This document shows positions 58,365 to 64,000 of a stretch of 64,000 bases of DNA, piece by piece; within the stretch, counting starts at the first letter, position 1; each line of letters opens with the position of its first letter. The DNA lies in contig JBPOHK010000050.1 in the NCBI GenBank assembly GCA_052035645.1, positions 1 to 64,000 of the forward strand, in the 5' to 3' direction. The position numbers and the translations under genes were made by a program. The stretch comes from RPQJ01 sp052035645 (GTDB lineage Bacteria; Pseudomonadota; Gammaproteobacteria; Steroidobacterales; Steroidobacteraceae). The notes beneath the pieces were generated by a model. It did no database searches. It was not told the origin of the DNA and was given only the letters and a program-made list of their open reading frames with translations.

Positions 58365-59588
58365 ATGACCTCGAGTTCCCGCATCGCGCTGAGTGGCCTG
58401 AATGCCGCCTCGGCCGAGCTCGCCGTCACCTCCAACAACATCGCCAACGCCGCGACCACGGGCTTCAAGAACTCGCGCACCGAGTTCGCGGAGATCTTCG
58501 CGGCCTCGCCGCAGTCCGCGGCCGCCACCGCCAGCGGCGGCGGCGTGCGCGTGACCAACATCTCGCAGGAGTTCTCGCAGGGCAGCATCGAGTTCACCGA
58601 GAACACCCTCGACGTCGCGATCAGCGGCGACGGGTTCTTCGTGGTGAGCGACGGCGGCAGCCTGTCGTACACGCGGGCCGGCGCCTTCGAACTCGACCGC
58701 GAGGGCTACGTCGTCAACTCGGCGGGCAACCGCCTGCAGGTCTACCAGCCCATCGCGACCGGCGGCTTCAACACCGGCGCGCTGTCCGACCTGCAGCTGG
58801 TCACGACCGAGAGCGCGCCGTCGCCCACGACCTCGATCGACCTGACCGCCAACCTGCCGGCGACGGCCGCCCTGCCGGGCACGCCCACCTTCGACCCGAC
58901 CGACCCGACCAGCTACAACAACGCGACCTCGCTGACGGTCTACGACTCGCTCGGCGCCGCGCACACCGGCACGCTGTACTTCGTCAAGGACGCCGTGGCC
59001 AACCAGTGGAGCGCGAGGCTCTACGTGGACGGCACCGCGGTCGGCGGGGCGCAGACCATCACCTACACGGACACCGGCGCGCTGGCCACGCCGGCGACGG
59101 GCGACCTCGCGTTCCCGGCCTACACGCCGGCCACCGGCGCGGCCCCGATCACGATCACCCTCAACGTCTCCGACACTACGCAGTACGGCTCCGCCTTCAG
59201 CGTCAATTCGCTGCTCCAGGACGGCTACACCACCGGCCGGCTGGTCGGCATGCAGATCGACCAGAGCGGCGTCGCCACGGCGCGCTTCACCAACGGGCGC
59301 TCGGTCGCGCTCGGCAAGATCGCGCTGGCGACCTTCCCGAACGTGCAGGGCCTGCAGCCGATCGGCGACACCAAGTGGGCGGAGAGCTTCGACTCCGGCC
59401 AGGCCCGCCTCGGCGAGGCCGGCAACTCCGGCTTCGGCGTCGTGCGCTCCGGCGCGCTCGAGGCCTCCAACGTCGACATCACCGAGCAGCTGGTCAACAT
59501 GATCACCGCGCAGCGCAATTTCCAGGCCAACGCGCAGATGATCACGACCAACGACCAGCTGACCCAGTCGATCATCAACATCCGCTGA
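58365..59588 (+). CDS. flgE: Flagellar hook protein FlgE
   Basis: 407 residues. N-terminal ALSGLNAASAELAVTSNNIANAATTGFKNSRTEF and C-terminal ALEASNVDITEQLVNMITAQRNFQANAQMI are the axial helices; the middle has the FlgE D1/D2 domains with SLTVYDSLGAAHTGTLYF. It polymerises into the hook. It is rich in Thr, Ala and Gly, as usual. Confidence 0.95.
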   Translation: MTSSSRIALSGLNAASAELAVTSNNIANAATTGFKNSRTEFAEIFAASPQSAAATASGGGVRVTNISQEFSQGSIEFTENTLDVAISGDGFFVVSDGGSLSYTRAGAFELDREGYVVNSAGNRLQVYQPIATGGFNTGALSDLQLVTTESAPSPTTSIDLTANLPATAALPGTPTFDPTDPTSYNNATSLTVYDSLGAAHTGTLYFVKDAVANQWSARLYVDGTAVGGAQTITYTDTGALATPATGDLAFPAYTPATGAAPITITLNVSDTTQYGSAFSVNSLLQDGYTTGRLVGMQIDQSGVATARFTNGRSVALGKIALATFPNVQGLQPIGDTKWAESFDSGQARLGEAGNSGFGVVRSGALEASNVDITEQLVNMITAQRNFQANAQMITTNDQLTQSIINIR

Positions 59589-59600
59589 GGCGGCTGAGCC

Positions 59601-60341
59601 ATGGACCGATTCCTCTACGTGGCGATGACAGGTGCGAGCGAGACCCTGCGCATGCAGGCCGCCAACAACCACAACCTCGCCAACGCGTCGACGACCGGCT
59701 TCCGCGAGGACCTCGCCGCGTTCCAGACGCGCGGCGTGGCCGGCCCGGGCTTTGCGTCGCGCGCCTACGCCACCGCCGGCGAATCGGGCTGGGACGAGTC
59801 GCTCGGCGCCGTGCAGAACACCGGGCGCGAACTCGACGTCGCGGTGGCCGGCCAGGGCTGGATCGCGGTGCAGGGACCGGACGGCCGCGAGGCCTACACG
59901 CGCGCGGGCGACCTGCGCCTCGACGCGGACGGCCGGCTGGTCAACGGCGCCGGCCACGCGGTGGTCGGCGACGGCGGGCCGCTGCTCGTGCCGCCGCACG
60001 CGAGCCTCAAGATCGGCACGGACGGCACGGTCTCGGTCGTGCCGCTGGGCCAGGGCCCGGAGACGCTGGCCACCGTCGGGCGCATCAAGCTGGTCAATCC
60101 GCCGGTCGCCGCGCTCGTGAAGAGCGAGGACGGCCTGTTCCGCCTGCGCGACGGCACCGACGCGCCGGCCGACGCCTCGGTGCAGGTCGCGCCGGGCGCG
60201 CTCGAGTCGAGCAACGTCAACGTGGCCGACGCGATGGTGCAGATGATCGAGCTGTCGCGGCGCTTCGACCTCGAGGTCAAGGCGATGCGCTCGGCCGAGG
60301 ACAACGCCGCCGCCGCCACCCAGCTCCTGCGCACTGCCTGA
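59601..60341 (+). CDS. flgF: Flagellar rod protein FlgF
   Basis: 246 residues: MDRFLYVAMTGASETLRMQAANNHNLANASTTGFREDLAAF at the start, LESSNVNVADAMVQMIELSRRFDLEVKAM at the end. It forms the proximal rod with FlgB and FlgC. It lies between flgE and flgG with normal spacing. Confidence 0.94.
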   Translation: MDRFLYVAMTGASETLRMQAANNHNLANASTTGFREDLAAFQTRGVAGPGFASRAYATAGESGWDESLGAVQNTGRELDVAVAGQGWIAVQGPDGREAYTRAGDLRLDADGRLVNGAGHAVVGDGGPLLVPPHASLKIGTDGTVSVVPLGQGPETLATVGRIKLVNPPVAALVKSEDGLFRLRDGTDAPADASVQVAPGALESSNVNVADAMVQMIELSRRFDLEVKAMRSAEDNAAAATQLLRTA

Positions 60342-60363
60342 CGCACAACCGAAGGAACCACCC

Positions 60364-61149
60364 ATGAATCCCGCACTGTGGGCCGCCAAGACCGGACTCG
60401 ACGCGCAGCAGACGCGCATGACCGTCGTGTCGAACAACCTCGCCAACGTCAACACCAGCGGCTACAAGAAGGGCCGCGCGGTGTTCGAGGACCTGCTCTA
60501 CCAGAACGTCACGCAGGCCGGCGCCTCGACCTCGCAGGACACCGTGGCGCCGAGCGGCCTCTCGCTCGGCACGGGCGTGCGGGTGGTGGCGACCGAGAAG
60601 CTCTATACGCAGGGCAACCTCGTGCAGACCGGCAACGCCTTCGACATGGCGATCGAGGGCCGCGGGTTCTTCCAGGTGCAGCTGCCGGACGGCACGCTCG
60701 CCTACACGCGCGACGGCTCGTTCCAGGTCAGCTCGGAGGGCGAGCTGGTCACCTCGAGCGGCTATCGCGTGCAGCCCGGCATCACCATTCCCGCCGGCGC
60801 GCAGAGCGTCACCGTCGGCGCCGACGGCACGGTGTCGGTCACGCTGGCCGGCCAGACCGCGCCGCAGCAGGTGGGCAACCTGCAGCTGGTCGACTTCATC
60901 AATCCCGCGGGCCTGCAGCCGCGCGGCGAGAACCTGCTGCTCGAGACCGCCGCGAGCGGCACCGCGCAGGCAGGCACGCCGGGCCTCGACGGCCTCGGCA
61001 CCATCGCCTCGGGCTCGCTCGAGAGCTCGAACGTCAACGTCGTCGAGGAACTCGTGAACATGATCGAGACGCAGCGCGCCTACGAGATGAACTCGAAGGC
61101 GATCCAGACCACGGACCAGATGCTCGAGTTCGTGACCAACCAGCTCTGA
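60364..61149 (+). CDS. flgG: Flagellar distal rod protein FlgG
   Basis: 261 residues, the standard length. ALWAAKTGLDAQQTRMTVVSNNLANVNTSGYKKGRAVFEDLLYQNV is the FlgG N-terminus with the FlgG-specific LYQ region; the C-terminus has SSNVNVVEELVNMIETQRAYEMNSKAIQTTDQM. It builds the distal rod. Confidence 0.96.
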   Translation: MNPALWAAKTGLDAQQTRMTVVSNNLANVNTSGYKKGRAVFEDLLYQNVTQAGASTSQDTVAPSGLSLGTGVRVVATEKLYTQGNLVQTGNAFDMAIEGRGFFQVQLPDGTLAYTRDGSFQVSSEGELVTSSGYRVQPGITIPAGAQSVTVGADGTVSVTLAGQTAPQQVGNLQLVDFINPAGLQPRGENLLLETAASGTAQAGTPGLDGLGTIASGSLESSNVNVVEELVNMIETQRAYEMNSKAIQTTDQMLEFVTNQL

Positions 61150-61175
61150 GCCGGGCCCAGCGCCGGAGTACCGCC

Positions 61176-61856
61176 ATGACGTCCCTCGCCGCACGAATCG
61201 CCCGCCACGCCACGCTCGCCGCCGTCGCGCTGCTGGCCGCGTGCCAGACACCCATGGACTCCATCCCCTGGGACCAGCCGGCGCCGCTGGCGGAGCAGCC
61301 GAAGACGCAGGGCAACGGGGCGATCTTCCAGCCCGGCCGCGACGGCGCGCTGTTCGAGAACCCGACCGCCCGCCGCGTGGGCGACCTGCTGACCATCCGC
61401 CTCGAGGAGCGCACCAGCGCCACCAAGAGCGCGAAGACCTCGACCAAGAAGTCCACCAGCGTGGAGGTGCCGGCGCCGAAGCTGCTCGGCCAGCCGGCCA
61501 CGCTCAACGGGCTGCCGATGGACACGTCGATCGCCGGCGACCAGGCGTTCGACGGCCAGGGCGCCAGTTCGCAGAGCAACCAGCTCTTCGGCTCGATCAC
61601 GGTGACCGTGGTCGGCCGCGTCGGCAACGGCAACCTGCTCGTGCGCGGCCAGAAGTGGCTCGCGCTCAACCAGGGCAAGGAGCTGGTGCGCGTCGAGGGC
61701 ATCGTGCGCCCGATGGACGTCGAGCCCGACAACTCGGTCGCGTCCTGGAAGGTCGCCGAGGCGCGGATCGCCTACGGCGGCCGCGGCGCGGTGCAGGACG
61801 CCAACGCCATGGGCTGGCTCGCGCGGGTGTTCAACTCGCCGGTCATGCCGTTCTAG
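61176..61856 (+). CDS. flgH: Flagellar L-ring lipoprotein FlgH
   Basis: 226 residues with a lipoprotein signal (VALLAAC). ARRVGDLLTIRLEERTSATKSAKT and GSITVTVVGRVGNGNLLVRGQKWL are FlgH motifs; the end has DNSVASWKVAEARIAYGGRG. It forms the L-ring in the outer membrane. Confidence 0.95.
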   Translation: MTSLAARIARHATLAAVALLAACQTPMDSIPWDQPAPLAEQPKTQGNGAIFQPGRDGALFENPTARRVGDLLTIRLEERTSATKSAKTSTKKSTSVEVPAPKLLGQPATLNGLPMDTSIAGDQAFDGQGASSQSNQLFGSITVTVVGRVGNGNLLVRGQKWLALNQGKELVRVEGIVRPMDVEPDNSVASWKVAEARIAYGGRGAVQDANAMGWLARVFNSPVMPF

Positions 61857-61866
61857 GGAGACGGCC

Positions 61867-62982
61867 ATGCGCAGACTCCAGATCCAGTTCCTCCTCTTCG
61901 CCGCCGTCGCGTTCCTGCTCGGCGCGGCCGTCGCGCACGCCGAACGGGTCAAGGACCTCGCGACGGTCCAGGGCGTGCGGCCGAACCAGCTCGTCGGCTA
62001 CGGCCTCGTGGTCGGACTCGACGGCACGGGCGACCAGACCAGCCAGGCGCCGTTCACGGTGCAGAGCATCAAGAACATGCTCATGCGCTTCGGCGTGACC
62101 ATTCCCGCCAACGCCAATCCGCAGCTCAAGAACGTCGCCGCGGTGACGGTGCAGGCCGACCTGCCGCCGTTCGCCAAGCCCGGGCAGACCATCGACGTGA
62201 CGGTCTCCTCCATCGGCAACGCCAAGAGCCTGCGCGGCGGCGCGCTGCTGATGACGCCGTTGCACGGCGCCGACGGCGAGGTCTACGCCGTGGCGCAGGG
62301 CAACCTCGTGGTGAGCGGCTTCGGCATCGAGGGCAAGGACGGCTCGCGCATCTCCATCAACGTGCCGAGCGCCGGGCGCGTGCCGAACGGCGCCACCGTC
62401 GAGCGCGAGGTGCCGAACGACTTCGCCGCGCTGCCGCGCGTCACGCTCAACCTGAACACCTCGGACTTCACGACGGCCACGCGCCTCGCGGCCGGCATCA
62501 ACAAGCTGCTCGGCGAGGGGTCCGCGGAGGCGATCGACGCCGTCTCGGTGCAGGTGCAGGCGCCCGTGGACGTGACGCAGCGCATCGCCTTCGTCTCGGA
62601 GCTGCAGGAGCTGGAGATCGACGCCGGCGAGGGCCCGGCCCGCGTGATCGTCAACTCGCGCACGGGCACGGTCGTGATCGGCTCGCGCGTGCGCGTGCTG
62701 CCGGCGGCGGTCGCGCACGGCTCGCTGTCGGTCACCATCACCGAGCGCCTCGATACCAGCCAGCCCGAGGCGTTCAGCCAGGGCCAGACGGTCGTCACGC
62801 CGCGCAGCGAGATCCAGGCCTCGCAGGAGCCGGCGCGCATGTTCGTGTTCGACGCGGGCGTCAGCCTCGACGAGATCGTGCGCGCGGTGAACCAGGTCGG
62901 GGCCGCGCCCGGCGACATCGTCGCGATCCTCGAGGCCCTGAAGGAAGCGGGCGCGCTGCGCGCCCAGCTGATCGTGATCTGA
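61867..62982 (+). CDS. flgI: Flagellar P-ring protein FlgI
   Basis: 371 residues with a signal peptide ending near VAHAERVKDLATVQG. GYGLVVGLDGTGDQT, GTIDVTVSSIGNAKSLRGG-type motifs and VVTPRSEIQASQEPA are family hallmarks. It needs FlgA for assembly. It ends three bases before flgJ. Confidence 0.96.
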   Translation: MRRLQIQFLLFAAVAFLLGAAVAHAERVKDLATVQGVRPNQLVGYGLVVGLDGTGDQTSQAPFTVQSIKNMLMRFGVTIPANANPQLKNVAAVTVQADLPPFAKPGQTIDVTVSSIGNAKSLRGGALLMTPLHGADGEVYAVAQGNLVVSGFGIEGKDGSRISINVPSAGRVPNGATVEREVPNDFAALPRVTLNLNTSDFTTATRLAAGINKLLGEGSAEAIDAVSVQVQAPVDVTQRIAFVSELQELEIDAGEGPARVIVNSRTGTVVIGSRVRVLPAAVAHGSLSVTITERLDTSQPEAFSQGQTVVTPRSEIQASQEPARMFVFDAGVSLDEIVRAVNQVGAAPGDIVAILEALKEAGALRAQLIVI

Positions 62983-62985
62983 GCC

Positions 62986-63915
62986 ATGACCGTCGACGCC
63001 GCCCGGGCCTCGTTGAGCGCCGACCCGCGCAGCCTCGAAGGGCTGAAGCGCAACGCGGCCGCGGGCGACCGCTCGCCGGAGACACTGCGCGCCGTTGCCC
63101 AGCAGTTCGAGAGCGTGTTCGCGCAGATGCTCATCAAGAGCATGCGCGCGACCAGCTTCGGCGACGGGCTGATGGACAGCGAGCAGAGCGACTTCTACCG
63201 CGACATGTTCGACCAGCAGATCTCGGTCGAGCTCGCCAAGGGCCGCGGGCTCGGGCTCGCGGACATGCTGATGCGCCAGCTCGCGGGCGTCGGCGGTGAC
63301 GCGGCCGGGGCTGCGCAGGGCACGGCCGCCGCTGCCGCCCAGGCGCCGACGCCGGCCGCCACCACGGGCGATGCCGCCTGGCCGCCGAAGTCGCGCGAGG
63401 ACTTCGTGCGCGAGATCTGGCCGCACGCTCAGGCGGCCGGCCAGCGTCTCGGCGTCGATCCGGCGACCATCGTCTCGCATGCCGCGCTCGAGACCGGCTG
63501 GGGCCGGTCGCAGCCGCGCGGCGCGGACGGCGAACCGAGCTTCAACCTCTTCGGCATCAAGGCCGGCGGCGGCTGGCGCGGGGCCGCGGTCAGCGCGCGC
63601 ACGGTCGAGTACGCGCAGGGCGTGGCCGACCGCGTCGAGCAGCCGTTCCGCGCCTACGACTCGCTCGCGGCCGGACTCGCGGACTACGCGGAGCTGCTCG
63701 GCAGCAGCCCGCGCTACGCCGCGGCGCGCAACACCGGCAGCGACGTGACGGCGTTCGCCTCGGCGCTGCAGCGCGGCGGCTACGCGACCGATCCGTCCTA
63801 CGCGGCCAAGCTGCAGGCCGTCGCGGCGCAGGTCACTGCGCTGGTCGGCGGCGGCGACCCACTCAAGACCGCGGCCGCGCGGCCGATAACGGCGTCGACC
63901 CGGGGTGCCACGTGA
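62986..63915 (+). CDS. flgJ: Rod-cap peptidoglycan hydrolase FlgJ
   Basis: 309 residues. The N-terminal rod-binding domain (about 20-100) has AQQFESVFAQMLIKSMRAT; a Pro/Ala linker (about 105-130) leads to the glucosaminidase domain with SHAALETGWGRS, catalytic Glu169. It digests peptidoglycan for rod growth. This is the bifunctional gamma/beta-proteobacterial form. Confidence 0.94.
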   Translation: MTVDAARASLSADPRSLEGLKRNAAAGDRSPETLRAVAQQFESVFAQMLIKSMRATSFGDGLMDSEQSDFYRDMFDQQISVELAKGRGLGLADMLMRQLAGVGGDAAGAAQGTAAAAAQAPTPAATTGDAAWPPKSREDFVREIWPHAQAAGQRLGVDPATIVSHAALETGWGRSQPRGADGEPSFNLFGIKAGGGWRGAAVSARTVEYAQGVADRVEQPFRAYDSLAAGLADYAELLGSSPRYAAARNTGSDVTAFASALQRGGYATDPSYAAKLQAVAAQVTALVGGGDPLKTAAARPITASTRGAT

Positions 63916-63951
63916 AGCGGCGGCCCGGTCGCGCCCGTCCAGGACTGAACC

Positions 63952-64000
63952 ATGGTTGACATCCTCAACACCGCCATCTCGGCGCTGCAGACCTACCGGC
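63952..64000 (+). CDS. flgK: Hook-filament junction protein FlgK, first 16 codons
   Basis: The frame MVDILNTAISALQTYR begins at the ATG at 63952 and runs out of the window. The position after flgJ and the start resembling FlgK (LLNxAxSGLxAxQ) support the call. Confidence 0.75.
   Translation, partial: MVDILNTAISALQTYR

Overview
The window is GC-rich chromosomal DNA of a pseudomonadote, most likely a gammaproteobacterium. The clues are an E. coli-type glutamate-cysteine ligase (GshA), a cbb3 oxidase with its full accessory set, class I PHA synthase, a single-chain pyruvate carboxylase and a flagellar flgAMN/flgB-K locus with sigma-54 and sigma-28 promoter matches. I see no rRNA, tRNA, CRISPR array or complete insertion sequence.

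Layout. 1-5.6 kb: 3' end of gshA, a small unknown gene, a phosphopantetheinyl transferase divergent from a tri-domain A-T-TE NRPS-like enzyme, and an isoaspartyl peptidase. 5.7-11.3 kb: pyruvate carboxylase overlapped by a Crp/Fnr regulator, a small membrane protein and an exported metallo-beta-lactamase-fold protein. 11.3-15.3 kb: an island of visibly lower GC holding seven small minus-strand genes, mostly unknown, separated by related short repeats and two copies of a perfect 20-bp palindrome. It looks like an accessory, cassette-like array. 15.3-18.2 kb: small stress and redox genes (DUF2892, trxC, a cbpA-like J-protein, a VIT1/Ccc1-type transporter).

18.2-31.3 kb is an oxygen-response and respiration module. 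It has a single-domain receiver, a FixJ-like regulator, a FixL-like kinase that keeps the haem His/Arg pair, hsp20, then minus-strand ccoNOQP, a small membrane gene, ccoG, a very short ccoH-like gene, ccoI, ccoS and a TauE/SafE-type membrane protein. A universal stress protein diverges from ccoN. The FixLJ pair probably senses low oxygen and drives the high-affinity oxidase; related short motifs upstream of fixL and ccoN are candidate binding sites.

31.4-50.2 kb: a receiver-PAS-GGDEF-EAL protein, a TetR/HlyD/ABC efflux operon with a clear operator-like palindrome, PHA synthase, a ferredoxin reductase, a P-II protein with a sigma-54 promoter match, redox enzymes, a BamA/TamA-like outer-membrane protein, a CIA30 protein, an alcohol dehydrogenase, a thioesterase, divergent ilvH and ilvB, and chrA. 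Two related REP-like hairpins sit at 37.3 and 48.9 kb.

50.2-64 kb: a class I cyclic-di-GMP riboswitch lies directly before a surface protein made of nine Ig-like repeats plus a fibronectin type III domain, interrupted by an in-frame amber codon in repeat 7. Then come gloA, murB and the flagellar genes flgN, flgM, flgA and flgBCDEFGHIJ, with flgK running off the window. With the GGDEF-EAL protein, the riboswitch-adhesin pair suggests c-di-GMP control of surface attachment next to the motility genes.
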